64,000 nt of DNA from Rhodosorus marinus (GCA_029953675.1 JAMWBK010000006.1:248001-312000), one strand, 5' to 3'. Counted from the stretch's first letter, positions 45,414 through 58,586 are shown. Notes: a model not told the origin generated them from the sequence alone. Made by a program: numbers and translations.

Positions 45414-48400
45414 TTTTCTCACCAAGCCCTTTTTCTCACTACTCGACTCGCTCAAAAACCACCAAATTCCGAACACAAGAATCCAAATTGTCCAATCCCG
45501 ATCACCTAGACCTCACAAACTACCCCAACGTATTCTTCAACTGGAAATCATAACTCGTTCTTCTCATCTCCCTCAAAAAAAAGCCACCAGGTCCGCCGAT
45601 GGTAAAACGACATGCATTCGAAACTCTCCGGCCCCGCGCACGGGTAAGAATTTGCCCCACAAAGTCCACCTCCGAACCAATTACTGTTTTACTACAGTCC
45701 CCAAACAATTTCCCGTACGACTTTCACAGCAACCCCCGTGTAGCAAAGACCATTCATCGACCCACAGACGTCCAACCGTAATCTCATCTCTCAGCTCCAC
45801 CGTCTCTCCCACATAAATTTCTCGATCGCTAACCTCAGCTTCATCATCCAGAATCTTAATTAAGGTCTACAGTCTCCCGCCATTCCTCTCCGGCCCCTTC
45901 TTGCAACCACTTATCAACTACCACTCTCCCCTCCAGCAGTAGTCTCCCACCCAAAACCCAACCTCTAGACAAGAAAACGCGCACCCCCCCTTTCCCAGCT
46001 AATTTTCCCAATGTCCATCCATTCCGGCACACTTTCCCGCAGAGACCTCATTCAATATCGAAGAAAACCCCCTCCCCCAAAAGTTTCCCCAGACGCTACA
46101 ACTAGATGATAATTCTAAGACCAGACCAAATCCAGCCATTTTACAAGTTCATTTAGTACCCCTTTTGGGGTTCTTGTCCACATTTCTAGTTGAAAAAAAA
46201 AGTAGTAACCTATGAAATAACAGAAAATCATTTTATTGAGTGTCCTTTGCTTATGGGTCTGATGAGCGTAAACTGGTTGCCAAGTTTCGAGTGTTTAAGT
46301 ACGGGTAGGCGAATACGAGGATAGTCTCGATAAATAAATAATCGAGTAATTATTTAGACATTCTGGATACGTTCGGGCGATGTTCAAGAGGGTAGCCAAT
46401 TGCAACCAAATGTTCAGCAAGTTGAGAAGGGGGGTATATCGAAATGTAGTTGCTAAGTTTCTGGCGAAGAAAGCTGTATGTTCGAACTTTTTATTCGTTG
46501 ATTGGAGTTTAAGAATTTTTTTTCTTGTTATTTGGTGTTTGATGTATAACGCGAGGATAACGATTTTGAAGCGCTTTTTGAAGGCTTTTCATGAAAGCCA
46601 TTATTTGACTTCTTTTTTTAACCTTTTTTTTTTAGGCTGGAGGTCAACCTTTTCGCCTTGTGCACATGGGCGTGTGGGTTCGCTGCCATCAACCCCCCGA
46701 AATTAAACTTAAAAACATGCAAGCTGATATTGCAGATGGAATTTCAGAGGGGGTATTGGATACGACAATGCAATGTTTTCGTCTAGCAAAACAAATCACG
46801 CACAAAAACGGGGGGGATTCTAGAGCTTCTTCTTTTTTTTCGTTGCATGATTAGAACGCAGATGAATTGTATTTAAAAATACTCCCGTTTGAGAAAAACT
46901 TGAAAAAAGCTGGTAAACTGGAGGATTTTTGTATCCCAAGTCGGAAACATATGTTTTTCAGACAACCTGGGTTGAATAGTGCATAAAAACAACTTACAAT
47001 GGCACGGGGGGAGATGAACGAAAAAGAAGGGGGTGGGAGGGAGATCATCGATGCTGAAGGCACCACGGTCGGATCCCACAAATTCTGAAAGGGGGGTTGG
47101 GAGGGGGGGGGATTCCTGTTTGGATAGTCGAGTTCAGTGCAGAAAAATCTTCTCACTAACGGCTAAACATGTTGATATCTTTTTTTCGGTTAGTAGGGGT
47201 TCCAAGTTTGTTCGTTAACGGATTTTACGGGGTTCAACAGGCTGGATGCATTTCTGGAACGAGGTTGAGAGCATGATTTTGTTCAGATATTAATTTATAA
47301 CGGAGTACGCGACATCGTTTCGAGTTGAGGGTTTTCGCAAGGATTTTGACTTTCAACTCCTTTTCTTTTTTAGCAGTCCCTCCTCCAGGCATGTTTTGGG
47401 GTAAAATATTGCGGTGCTGTCAAGACCACGGATCACCCTACTGAAGGCATTTCATGGCCGATGTTTTTCAAAGCGTATCTGAGAATGGTGGTGATTCATG
47501 ATGCATTCACCAGCAGCCCGTTCGCCTTGTTCCGGCTGTGATCCGTGGGCAGACGAACAGATCCTTTGCATGTTTGATCAATTTAAGAGTGACTTTTGCG
47601 CGATCATGAGTCTCCAAATATCTGGACCCTAGCGAGCAGCAGAAGTTGCTGCCCCGATCACGAGTGGGTGGGTGAGATTATCGTGCGGGCTCAGTGCAAC
47701 TTAGTACAAAGCGTCCTGCATGGTCACAGTCTCTAGAGTATCCAGTCCAAAGCTGCCTATCCTTCTTCCGCGTTCTTTCTCCGGGATTTGAGTTGGTCAT
47801 AGAGAAAAGAGCTCGATTGTATCTGTAGATCGCTTACAATCGATCTGCTTCGGCTTCCACTCGCCAGCTGTGCGGCGTTTGTATTATTGTACAAGTCTGA
47901 ATGCTTTCCAGAGCAGGAAAATGTCTAGCAGATACATCTCTTCAGTATACCTAGCCTTTCTCCTTCTTCACCATCGCTTGTTCCGAGACACAAACCTGAG
48001 GAAGAAGGCTTGGATGAAACCGGGAGAATGCGCCTCTTGTGACTAAAAGGCCGCATTGGAACGCCGCAGCATAAGGCTTAAAGAAGACAGGAAAACTCGA
48101 GTATGCCTCATCGCGACTTCTTCATCCTTCCTGGCGATTTAAATCGCGGTCCTCGTACACATTGCCCACCCCCCCCCCCCTCCCCCTTTGGACAAGAAGC
48201 CCAGCTTGCACGATTCGGTAGGGAATCCCAATGTACGGCGTCCTCAGTGCATGACTAGATACGGACAAGAAAAAAATTAGGCGATATTTATTGGACAAAA
48301 TAAATAGAGCTTTGAGATTAATTGGGCTATTTTCAATGAACAGAGTTTTAATTGGTTGCAATTCACAGTATTGGTTCCTTTTTTTGATGCTGCTGACATC

Positions 48401-48436
48401 AGAAGAGGGGTGGGCATTCCGTCCCGATCCTGACGT
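45414..48436. other. Intergenic, long
   Basis: About 3 kb. 45414-46110 is strongly C-rich and G-poor on the plus strand (WNK leader side). 46140-46640 is AT-rich. 46980-47120 is G-rich. A C12 run lies at 48169-48180. Short frames (plus 46380-46706, minus 46851-47156) are not recognisable. Confidence 0.6.
48169..48180 (+). repeat. C12 homopolymer
   Basis: Twelve consecutive C after ATTGCCCA; then TCCCCC. Likely unstable and hard to sequence. Confidence 0.85.
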
Positions 48437-50342
48437 TTATGGAGTTGAGTCCCACGCAGCCCCGGCCATAACGTTTTCTATATCCGCGACATTTCGAGGA
48501 ACCTTTGTCAAGTTCTCATATCCGTCTGATGTTATGACAATGTCATCTTCGAGCCTGACACCCCCAAACGTTCGAAATCGATCGATTTCCTCCATCCGCA
48601 GATACTTTGAGAGAATGGGGTCGTTTCGTGCTTTCTCGATCAGAGCAGGGTTGAAGTAGATCCCTAAGATCAAAGCAAGAGAAAAGTATGATCTTTCAAT
48701 GATGACACAGAGCACGGACGCAAGAGGTCTATATTTGAACAACCTACCAGGTTCGACCGTGACAACCATGTGCTTTCTCAGCGTCCTTGTCATTCTGAGC
48801 GATTTCAACCCTGGCCTTGAGTCCCGCTTCGGGTGACCAGAAAGCATACCACCGACGTCATGAGTATCGATTCCCAAAGTATGACCGAGCCTGTCGTGAG
48901 CGCCGAAAAATCGAAGACAGACCTGGCCTTAGTATTGCGGAGATTGACGGCACCGGGCACTAGCTAACGCCACGAGCTACGCGGACCGTAGACTACTTGA
49001 AGAAAGGGCATTACCCATGGGGCATGAATACTGCACCAAGCCTCGCTTCAAGCATCTCATCCACATCCCCAACAAGCAGTCCTCCCGCTATGAGCTTCTC
49101 CAGGATCGTTCGCTCGGCAAGAACGTGCATGTCGGGCCAGCTTACTCCGGGTCGCACTTTCTCAAAGACGGCGCGCTGAGATGCTAGGACTGCTTCATAT
49201 ATCATTTCCTGATCATCAGTGAATCTCCCATTTGCTGGGAAACTGCAGGTTATATCCGAGCCATAGCAGTGATACTCAGTTCCCATGTCGAAGAGACAAA
49301 TGCTTCCGTCTTGAATGGTGCTTGCGTTAGCTGCCGCTGCGTGACCATAGTGAAGAGTAGCTCCATTGCTGCCAGAAGCACATATGCACGTGTATGAGGT
49401 GTATCTGCACCCTCCTTTGCTGTAGCAATAGTGTTGGAATAGTGACTCCATCTGGTATTCAGTCATTCCTGTTCGAAAAAGAAAAAGCCGGACATCCCGT
49501 CAAGGCCCAACTCTGTGCCAAAAGCACTGTCGAGAGTCGTACCTGGACGAATCTTCTGCATGATCTCCACGTGAGCGGCGGAAGACACAGCTGCGCTGTA
49601 CCTCATAACATCGAGCTCCATTTCAGTTTTGACCATACGGAGCTCCCTGAGAGTATTCACAAGGCAAATTGTGCAAGAAGACAGGCTGTCAGAGGTCCAC
49701 ATCCGTGATCAGCTCTTCGCTCCCAGACCATACTTACGAAAGCAGTTCAAAGAGCTCCACAAACTCCTTTTCCGTGCGGCTGGAAACCACGTCCTCAATA
49801 ACTGGAACCGGATGCTCAACTCCGCTGTCCGTGTTCACTCCCTTCGGAAAGAAGAGGGAGGTCCTCATGCCTATGAAGCTGGAAATCTCATCCAGGTAAA
49901 GTACCTCATTTACTGCATACATAGTCCTCCACTCTTCTCTGGTCAGAATATGACCCATCCATGTCTCGTACTCGATTGGCAGACGGGGAACGAACAAGCG
50001 GGCTTTTCCTGTATGAGGCTCAATTACACCCATACAGTCAGGTTCCTTAACCCCGAAGCACCAATGAAAGAAGCTCTCCTGTCGAAAAAGCTCTTCATGA
50101 TCCGTCGCGTCCCTGCACCTGGACTTGCCGCCTTCCAGAATGATGAGGTCACCGTCTTCGTCGGAGATAATTGCCCTGAAGGCCTTACAAAGCCGTGCCC
50201 TGTTCAACGCATGCAGTCTCATAGAAATCTCCAACGTCCCATCGCCCATATGGAAACGTGCATCGTTGTCCGAACCCGCAGAGGACAAGTCAATCTGCAG
50301 GTCAACGGCCTCTAGAAGCCCCTCAATATCTCCACTAGCCAT
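48437..50342 (-). CDS. PEPD: Prolidase (Xaa-Pro dipeptidase)
   Basis: Prolidase is a cytosolic dinuclear metalloenzyme that splits dipeptides ending in proline. Five exons: 50342-49738, 49646-49543, 49468-49015, 48890-48748, 48663-48437; 510 aa against about 490 in animals. It follows animal prolidase from end to end: [43 protein letters not shown], then [40 protein letters not shown] (the two metal-binding Asp), [11 protein letters not shown] (metal His), [12 protein letters not shown] (Glu) and [13 protein letters not shown] (Glu). All five metal ligands are present. Junction phases agree. The N-terminal 30 residues before the conserved start are Asp/Ser-rich and show no targeting peptide. 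Confidence 0.95.
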
Positions 50343-51123
50343 CTTGGAGCTCTCAAAACTGTAACTCGCGGTATCTTAAAGCGCATCAATCTAAGCCCAG
50401 CAACACCACAGCAGCATCAGCTGCACCAGCTCCGGAAACAAAAACAACGCAACTTGCAACTTCAGTAGCCTAGCCTAATTCAGTGGCGTTTGAATTCTTC
50501 CTTGCTTGTCCTCAACCCTTCCCACGTGTTCAAGCCGAGAACTATGCGGATACCAAGACCAGGAATGCAACCCGAGTCTATATATAGTCCTGACACTGCC
50601 TTGGAAAGCGGAGATGACTAGCAGCTTCACGGGTTGGTTGATGAGGCAATGGCGATATACAGGTAGCGACTATTAGGTTTACGTCCACTATGCTTTCGAT
50701 TGGACAGAAGTTCATGAAAATATTGTCTTCGTGAACTAGTAGACGACTGAAAACCAGCAGCTCTTGACTCAGCAGCACTTTCAAACCTCCCCAGAAAATT
50801 GGGAACCCAAAAAGGCACCGGACGTGAAGTGCGGAGGCCAGCATGCTCTAGCACCTCGGACGGCAGTGAAAACAGCGCCGTCCTAATTCTTGGATGATGT
50901 CCTTTCGTGAGAGTGGTCTGGATCTCACAGCACACTTTATCCGCGCTCCTGGCGCACCGTTGTTCCGCAGAACAGTTTCGGACAAGATTGATGTGGTTTT
51001 GGGAACTCACGTTGCAAATTTCAGTCTCAAGCCCCTGGGTAGTATGATTTAGTTCTCAAGTTGTCATATAAATATCGTTAACGGAACCTTGAGGTGGGAG
51101 TTGATTTCTATATATATACAGAA
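50343..51123. other. Intergenic
   Basis: 781 bp between the prolidase start and the kinase stop. Contains a TATATATA on the minus strand (50586-50579) about 240 bp upstream of the prolidase ATG. Short minus frames are not recognisable. Confidence 0.55.
50579..50586 (-). promoter_or_regulatory. Possible TATA box of the prolidase gene
   Basis: TATATATA on the minus strand, 237-244 bp before the start codon. Only sequence match and location support it. Confidence 0.3.
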
Positions 51124-52746
51124 TTAAGCTGCAGCCGACTTTCGTCGCATAGAGGTGGGATCTGTAGCGAACATTCCGTCGGATTTCGGGCCCTGGAGCT
51201 TTCTCGATACTTTGCTTAACAAGCTCTTCGCCTGGGCCTTGTACTTTCGGGCTCGCCTAGGAGAACCCCTCTCTGAAGTGTCGCTTGAAGTACTGGATGG
51301 CGACGGTGCCAGAAACTCGACAGTCCCAATCCGCCCTGCACCCTTGGGCGATCCTTTCTGCACGGGAACTGCAGGTGACTCACAACCAAACGACCTAGTT
51401 GATGGCGAACCACCGGATGCTCTTCGAGTTGGAGTTCCAGGCGTCAGGATCTGGGACGACATGCTCCCATTGGCGGATCCAGAGGAGCCCGACGTTTTCT
51501 TCGTAGGGAAGCCCTCCCTAAGATGCCGCAGAAGGCTCTTCGCGGGGCCGGTAATTGAGTTGGAGCGCACAAACGCGGACTCGTCCCCTGCCTCAACCGC
51601 ACCGTCTTCTCTGACAAATGGATGATTGAGCGCGTCCTTAGCCGTTAGCCTCTCGGCTGGGTTCACCTTCAGCAGCGAGTAGAGCAAGTCGCGTGTTTCC
51701 GGGCTGTAGTCATCCCAAATCGGGCCTAGTTCCAATTCACATTTCTGAATCTTTCGAAAGATATCTCCAAAGTTGTTTTCAAAGAAAGGATGAACCTTCT
51801 CGATGAGCCAATAGAGAACCACTCCGCAAGCCCACATGTCAACAGCCTTCGTGTAGGGCTGGTTCATCACCTGCTCCGGCGCGAGGTACAGAACTGCGCT
51901 GTGTCCGCAACCGCTGATTGTTTTGCAGTCGTCCACTAGTATCCCGGACCCGAGATCGATGAGCTTGGGCGACCAAGGAACTGAGGCACTAGTGCACACA
52001 ATATTATCAATCTTCAGGTCTCGGTGTACAATATCCTTATCGTGGAGGCTATTCACAGCGTTGAATAAGGCACGCATTATGTCCTTAACCTCCTCCTCCC
52101 GAAGATTATCCCGCTTGTTAATCACTCTCTCCTCCAAAGTGCCACCGGCTAAATACTCCACCACAAGATACACATGTCTATCGCTCTCAAAGTAGTCAAT
52201 CCTGAACAGACAAAGCAAACAGAAGTCGTCAGCGAAGTGCTCGTAAAACACGCTCATGCCAAGGCCAACTTACGGCTTCACAATGCCTTTGTGGTTGACA
52301 AGGAAAAGAATTAGCACGTCAACCAGCATGTCTAGCAACTGCTCTGCCTGTAGGTTGGACATATCGGTAACTTTGATCGCAACCCGCTCGCCGGTCTTCC
52401 TGTTTGTCCCGAACCTCACGGTTCCATTGCTTCCCTCTCCGATTTTCGCACCGAGATCATAGTAGTCCTCCACATTTCGCTTCAGGACCTGACCCAGCCG
52501 GCTGGTCAGACTGCGAAGGTCGGCCTCGTCGCAAAACAGCTCCAGATTTATTGGGTCAATCCGGCAGCTGGAAGTAGTTCGATCTGTCTTCACATTGCAG
52601 CAGAGCAATGGCACGCACCAGTCCGCAGGTGAGCATTCGTCCTCATGCTTGGACAACACAAGCCCGTTCATCCGAAAACAACCCCGTGCCCAAACCCCAT
52701 TCTCAGTATACTCGAGATCAGGCCAGCAGAAATCATTCCCATGCAT
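51124..52746 (-). CDS. Serine/threonine protein kinase, CAMK-like, with N-terminal extension
   Basis: Two exons: 52746-52274 and 52201-51124, 516 aa; the intron is 72 bp. The first 100 residues are a separate folded-looking region (ENGVWARGCFRMNGLVLSKH ... CRIDPINLELFCDEADLRSL) whose strand-rich pattern ending in a helix could be a PH domain; that is a guess. The kinase domain begins at DYYDLGAKIGEGSNGTVRFG, with VAIKV (catalytic Lys), HRDLKIDN (catalytic Asp), DLGSG in place of DFG, and APEQVMNQPYTKAVDMWACG. The HPFFENNFGDIFRKI segment and NPAERLTAKDALNHPF resemble CAMK/CDPK kinases. There are no EF hands. The last 150 residues are Ser/Pro/Gly-rich with many basic SP/TP sites, probably disordered and phosphorylated. 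Targets are unknown. The ATG at 52746 is the first in frame. Confidence 0.85.
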
Positions 52747-54649
52747 ACTTGCCGAACCTATCTCAGCACAAACATACAAAAATCTCCGCTTCCAACAACC
52801 CCAAAACCGACCTACACACCCGTCTTTCCCACTCTCACCCTCCCCCCTTCACAACGCCTCCTCTCCACACACTGCTCGCCAAATGTAAAAGTAACCTGGT
52901 AAACCCTTACGCCAGGAGGCTGCGGTCTCCTCTTGTGTAGCCAGCAAAACCAAAAAAAAATCACATATTTTTGGCTCCGCAGTCCGCTGAACTTCACATA
53001 GATTTCGAGCCTCCAACTCTTGGAAGGCTACTTATATACTTTCTTTGGCACTCTCGGGTTCTCCCTCCATCACCCGCCCAAGTGCGCGGCACTCCCTCTC
53101 TATCCTCCCAAAACACACCGATTCCCTCGAAAACTCAACCCCCGTCTTCCTTTTCAGTGGATTTTTTGATTTAGATAAAAACAGATACATTATAATGCTA
53201 CCCTTAAAAACTCCTTCCCCCCTCCCCTCTGCTTCCTCAGTGACAGGGGACATGCACACCCGCCCAACTCTCCATCCCCCCCCCCCTCGAGAAAATCATA
53301 TTCTTACCCCTTGGTATACAAACCAGAAACTCTGTAAAAATAAACGAAAACAACTAGTCCTGTTTTTTTATGTTTGCCAACAAAACCATTCTATGCGGAA
53401 TCTACCCAGCCCCATATGAGTGTGACTGTAAATACAACCAGATTCCAATCTGGAAGGTTCCTGACACCACCCCGTAGACCTTGCTTGCCATTTTGCGTTG
53501 CACAGGATGGTATTTAGAGATCTCTGGCCTAGTTTATCTCTGCAAGATTTGGGTATTTGCTCTTAATAATGGAGGATGCTTATCATAATAGATTAGCAAG
53601 TTTGTAAAACAAGACGATATTCTGACTATTTAATGTTTTATGGATTTTTTTGAACGTCCAAAAGTGACCAAAATTTGCGAAAATAGTGAATACTCGTTGG
53701 CTAGGGTGGGGGGGAAGCACCTACGGTTTATAGCCTTGGTAGGTTTCCCACGCCGAATTAAGAGCTTCAGGGTTTTGAGGAATGGGGTTTCTTCCTTAAG
53801 TGGCAAGGCAAAACTCCATTCTAGTAAATCTATACCCCCCTTAAATCAATTTTCAACCTGTGTACCTAGAAATGACTACTTCAAGGTCTCATGGGGAAAA
53901 AAAGGTCCATGCAATAGCTCCATAATCTTAAATAATGTAAAATAGCATTATTTTTAGGGCCTCGGGCACAAGTATCAACACTTATCAACGCCCGCTGAAC
54001 ACCTCCACGTTTCACAAGAGTTGTCGCTGCAAACCTCCCCCCCCCCCCTCATTAACAGAAACAAAAAAGAATGTCCTTACCAGAATACGATAGTCCTCTT
54101 GTATGATTGGAATACAATAATATATTAGAAAATCTATATTATACCGAAATCCACCCCCTAAATTCGGGGTGACTGGGGGTCACCCGCTGACCAGCAACAA
54201 AACACTGTAAATATTTTAGAAAAAGTCGGAACCATCGGCGAGGGGGTGCTTTTCAATAACTGGAAAAAACATGAGCTCGAATCTTTGTCCTTGAATATTC
54301 GATTGCTTGCGGCCATTCCCAAAGCGTGAAATTCTCAATGAATCAGACCATAGCCATCAAATATATAACTTTTCAATATAAAAGTTCTAGAGAAAAAAAG
54401 GATCGGAATATCAAGATTCTTCTAGCTGCAATACAAAATTCATCAATATTCTTCCTTCTCGCTTCAATGTGAACTACTACGAGTCCAATAATTGGACGAA
54501 ATTTCCCTCGATTCGTGATAATTTAGAAAATATGATAAATAAATTAAAAGAAAATCTTAAGCGTCAAAATATTTTCTCAAAACGAGTTTTCGAATGAGGA
54601 CCAAAGATGGGGGAGCGTAGAAACTCAACAGTTTGAAGTTCCCTCACGG

Positions 54650-54822
54650 CAGCAGATCAGTGGGCGGTTCAGTCATTATACACCTCGTAGTACGTCAAAA
54701 GAAAAGAAAATTTGACTGATTATCTAGCAGTTTGCAGACCAGAGGGCAGTTCAGTCATTACATATACCCCCACTACAACTTCATCAACAGAAAATAAAAT
54801 TGACTGATAATTATCAGTTTGT
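54650..54822 (+). repeat. Imperfect tandem duplication, unit about 85 bp
   Basis: Both units share GTTCAGTCATTA near the start, ACAAAATTGACTGAT-like sequence (AATTTGACTGATTAT / AAATTGACTGATAAT) and AGCAGTTTG/ATCAGTTTG at the end. They differ by substitutions and small indels, so it is an old duplication. Confidence 0.6.
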
Positions 54823-55616
54823 TTTTCATAAGTTTGTGTTCGGATATGGGTGAGGAATTTTTTTGCATGAGCGGATGACTGCTTTTGAGGATGGTTTGGT
54901 ATTGAAAGCCCTCGGCTGAGGGGTCGTCTGGATATGTCAGGCTCAAAGATGTGATTTCTTAATACTTCCTAAGCGGAGTGCCATCGAGGCTGTTGATAAT
55001 AGAATCTTGGGGTATTGGGTGTTTTTAAAGGGTGTGGAGGTGGAAGTTGTAGCGCGGTAGTTTCTTGAATTTTTGCTGGAACCACGTTCATGAGCTTTTG
55101 ATGTGCGTATATCCAGGAAGTTTACAGCGTCGAGGTCGTGCACAAGCCCTGCGTGGAGTTTAGGCGATTGCCCGGGAGCCGTGTTTTTTCTCTTCCTCTG
55201 TGCTTTCCCCTGGAGTCCTTGCTCATGAATACGATGCCTGGTAGAGAGAGCTGGGCAGTTATTGCTGGAGATGTAAAACACATTGGGGGAGTTTCTGGTA
55301 ATCCAAAGATTTGGCTTGCTCATTGGCCCGGCATCCGAGTTCAGCCGGGAATCAGTCCCTCTTTGCCTCATGGGTTTATCCTAAGGAGGAGGCAGAAGCC
55401 CAACTATCCCCGTACCCTCTGCGTCACACCTGTTCGTCGCCTGTGTCAAGCACGAAGCACTGCATGTCGGCCGCTGAGGACAGAGCGGGGTGAGCATCAA
55501 CATGCATTATCGCATGCCCTCGTGCAGCTTGTGATGGTCCCTTAGCCCTCGGGGGTCCAAAGATCAATAGTTTTTTCGTTGAGCTTCGGGCAACGGCGTC
55601 CGGGAATATTCATTAG

Positions 55617-55672
55617 TAGCTTGCTCCTGGCAGCTTGCTCTTGGTGGCTTGCTCTTGGCAGCTTGTTGTTGG
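55617..55672 (+). repeat. Short tandem repeat, four units of about 14 bp
   Basis: Four copies related to AGCTTGCTCTTGGC. Confidence 0.7.
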
Positions 55673-56881
55673 TAGATCTTTGTCGTCGCCAAGAGAACCA
55701 TATGCAAGAGGCACATCCTCCGATCAGCACTCTCGAAGAGTAGGTTGGAGTTATAATGAGATCACGAAATGTTCGGTAGCCGATGTGTCGACCCACTTGT
55801 GCGGATGGTAGTAGCTAGCAAGGAAGAACGTGGAGAGCGTGCCAAAAACAAATTAGAGACGGCAACGTTCACTATTGTGGCGCGATCTCTCCTGATCGAA
55901 AATCGGGACATTCTGTAGCCGTTTCAGAAAGGGGCACAATCATGCCTGGGTGTGATGTGCTAAACTACAAGCTGTTCCCATCTAGAAACCCTTTCGCTAC
56001 TCACAGTGATTTCATTCATACCACGGACGTTGAGCACATTACAAAAAACACGACGAGTCACCCACACCACAAGCCTTCGCCAGGTGCCAACCCCTTTTTC
56101 CCGTCCACGCTATCAGGCCAAGCTCAAATAGCGCAAGCAGCTGAACACTCCGGCAACTTCAGAACAAGCTGAAAATACCCCCAAAAATGGTTGTACAACT
56201 AAGGGATCCAGAACACCCTACTATAAGTATTTCTACAGAAAAGAAGTCGTGTTCTATCCACGTTGAAATCGATCATTGAACTTCTCGTCTATTGACATCA
56301 TCGCCTATCCCCCCAAAACAAATGAGTCCTAAATCCCACATCAACCGCTCCAGCTCGGGTTCATCATCCCGACCTACTCATCCGATACACGAACCCTACA
56401 CGGCCGGTGCCATATCTCAATATAAACAATTATAATTGGATAGAATAGATATCATTTTCATATACGGTACATTATTAACCAATAAAAATTCTTAAAGTAT
56501 ATCTATGTATTTGTAAGTATTTTAATTGGATAATTAGCACTAAAGCGATGTCGCAATCGGACCCTAAAGGGGAAAAAAGGTTAGTGACTATTAAATCCAT
56601 ATTTTACGAGGAGAAGCGAGATATAATTATAATATTTATTAATAATTTAGACATATTGGGGTGGATTTTTTCCATCTTAATAATTGGTTTATGTGTCGAA
56701 ATGGATTCGCGTGACACGGGGATTGGGAGTTTGTTTGCTTGTGGGTTTGGCGATTGAGATGGCGAGGGTTGCACCAAGAGGAGTGGGCAAGAGTTGGAGC
56801 TAGGTGATTCTGGAGCGGTTGTCATTCTATTTTCAAACGTAGCGAACCCGGAAGAAGACTCAATAGGGGGCAGTGGACGCT

Positions 56882-58586
56882 ATGCTCGTTGTTGACAGAA
56901 CTGGATTGGGGTTTATCCCCGTAGGAGAGATCAAGCTTAGACGGGCAGGTTCTGTCCTGAGGGCTCGTAAGAAATTTGCATCCCTCCACCGGGCGGCCCT
57001 ACTTGCTTTGTTGTGGATGGTTGTTTTTTTTTTCTCCGACTTGTGCGAGCAATAGTTTTGACATTATTGCGGATGCTCGCTTTTGGTGCGTAGGACCTCG
57101 ATCATGTCTGGTGTCAAAGAGGACAAAGCTGCGCATGAGCAGCGATGAGAGCAGCACCAATAAAGTATGGATCAGCGACCAGGACGATTCGAGACAAGAA
57201 GGAGCTGCTTTACCCGACCAGTTTGGTTTGGAAGGGGTTGAAGAGACCGATAGTGGCGCCGGTGCAGGAGCGGGAGGAGCCGGAAGGGCCGGTGGAGGCG
57301 GAGGTGGGTCCGGTGGGAGCGGTGGCGAATCAGGTGGTTCTGATGCTGCACTTCCAATCGAATTGCTTGCCATTCTGAATGTCAGTTTCCCTCCTCATCC
57401 AAATGACGAGTTGCTGCCAAATCGAAAAGAACTGAACATCAATCTGTTACTGGTTTCTTCTACGCCTTGACGCAACTAGGCGGCTGGCAGATCCCCGGGA
57501 TCGTTGCCCCAGGAAGTTCTCGAAGCATTGACTGCTGGAAGAGCAAACGCCAAACATTTAGAAAACTTCTTGAGGATCGATTCTACCCCTCTTCTGGGCC
57601 CATTGGCGAAAGCATTCACGGGCCTTAGAGACCGCCTCGTCCTTAACATGAGGTGAGTGCGGAAGAACTTTCTTCGCACATGGAAACTCTAGACCAACTG
57701 GAAAATGCAGAAGCGGCCGATGCACATTACGCGAAAGTCTCAGAATTTGTCGTTGATCCTCTGAAGGTTCTGGATGGTGGTGTGCGTAGAGCTAGCAATT
57801 GGCTTCGGCAGCAAGACTTTTGTGGAAGTTAAAGTACGAGGAGAACGGTTCTGGAAAGAGTTTGACTTTTATCTATCTGATATTGCTCTTGAGCTGGTTG
57901 GTGATTTCGCGCTAGTATGGCTTCTCTCACCAGCTATGAGGTTCGCTGGTCCTCCAGCTGCAGGCTCTTTTAGTCGTAAGTATGGCCTAAGAACTGATCA
58001 CTACTTGCAAAGGACAGAGAGAAACCTAAGTTGGTGATCACTCGATTATGTGCTTTTTCAAAAAGACTTCATTGAGGGTGTCCCAAAGCATGCTCTCCAG
58101 CTCGGAAGTTATGCGCTCTGGCAGAGGCTTTTCTGCATCGTCTATAAAGGTCTACAGTTCGGATCTGTGGGCTTCTTCGCTTCTTTAATAGGCCATTCCG
58201 CAACAAAAGCATTGGTGGACTACAGAAAGAAGATGAACCCTGAAGAGGAGTCTCAGGTGAAGCTTGCCCCGGTCCTTCAAAACTCGCTGTGGTGGGGTTT
58301 CTTCATGATGATCTCCAGCGCCCCGAGGTGAGTTGACCCATAATTTGCGAAGCGCAATGGACATGCATACAAGTGTTCCTCGTAGTGTCTAAGAACGACC
58401 GTGGTCCTTATGTTTAAATGGATTAACAGGTATCAGCTCGTTAACGCATGGGAACAGAGGATTGTGGATAGAAGGATGTCTAACATTGTTGTGGCCACGA
58501 TTGCCACCTTCACGGTCCGACTTTTGAACTGTGGTTTTGGTGGAGAGCACTGGCTGGTCATGGCGAAACAGCTCGGACTTCAGTGA
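56882..58586 (+). CDS. RETICULATA-related plastid envelope protein (DUF3411)
   Basis: RETICULATA-related proteins sit in the chloroplast envelope and influence leaf and plastid development; their molecular activity is unclear. Six exons: 56882-56966, 57094-57380, 57480-57652, 57767-57975, 58066-58327, 58430-58586; 390 aa. Residues 1-50 are Arg/Val/Ser-rich without acidic residues at first, like a transit peptide. A Gly-rich linker at about 85-115 precedes the DUF3411 core: LPQEVLEALTAGRANAKHLE, LGPLAKAFTGLRDRL, VELAIGFGSKTFVEVKVRGE, FWKEFDFYLSDIALELVGDF, VPKHALQLGSYALWQRLFC, GFFASLIGH and the final FTVRLLNCGFGGEHWLVMAK. Several hydrophobic helices fit an integral membrane protein. The acceptor at 57766 is chosen because it keeps the alignment of the block around FWMVVCVELAIG; the neighbouring frame stops. 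Confidence 0.85.

Larger units (their letters stand above)
52747..56881. other. Intergenic, the longest gap
   Basis: 4.1 kb. 52747-53300 is C-rich and G-poor on the plus strand (kinase leader side). 53500-54600 is AT-rich with short C or G runs. 54650-54822 holds an imperfect tandem duplication and 55617-55672 a short repeat. Frames at minus 55371-54943 and plus 55942-56172 start with ATG but match nothing known. 56400-56700 is AT-rich, then the G-rich leader of the RETICULATA gene. Confidence 0.55.

Noticed and set aside
55138-55545. 135-codon plus frame and 142-codon minus frame over the same DNA
   Set aside because: Both strands are open with no domain, no neighbouring exons and no conserved motif; kept only as a note in the intergenic entry.
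57653-57833. Open continuation of RETICULATA exon 3 (VDPLKVLDGG)
   Set aside because: It ends in a stop and lacks family similarity; splicing at 57653/57766 gives the conserved alignment instead.
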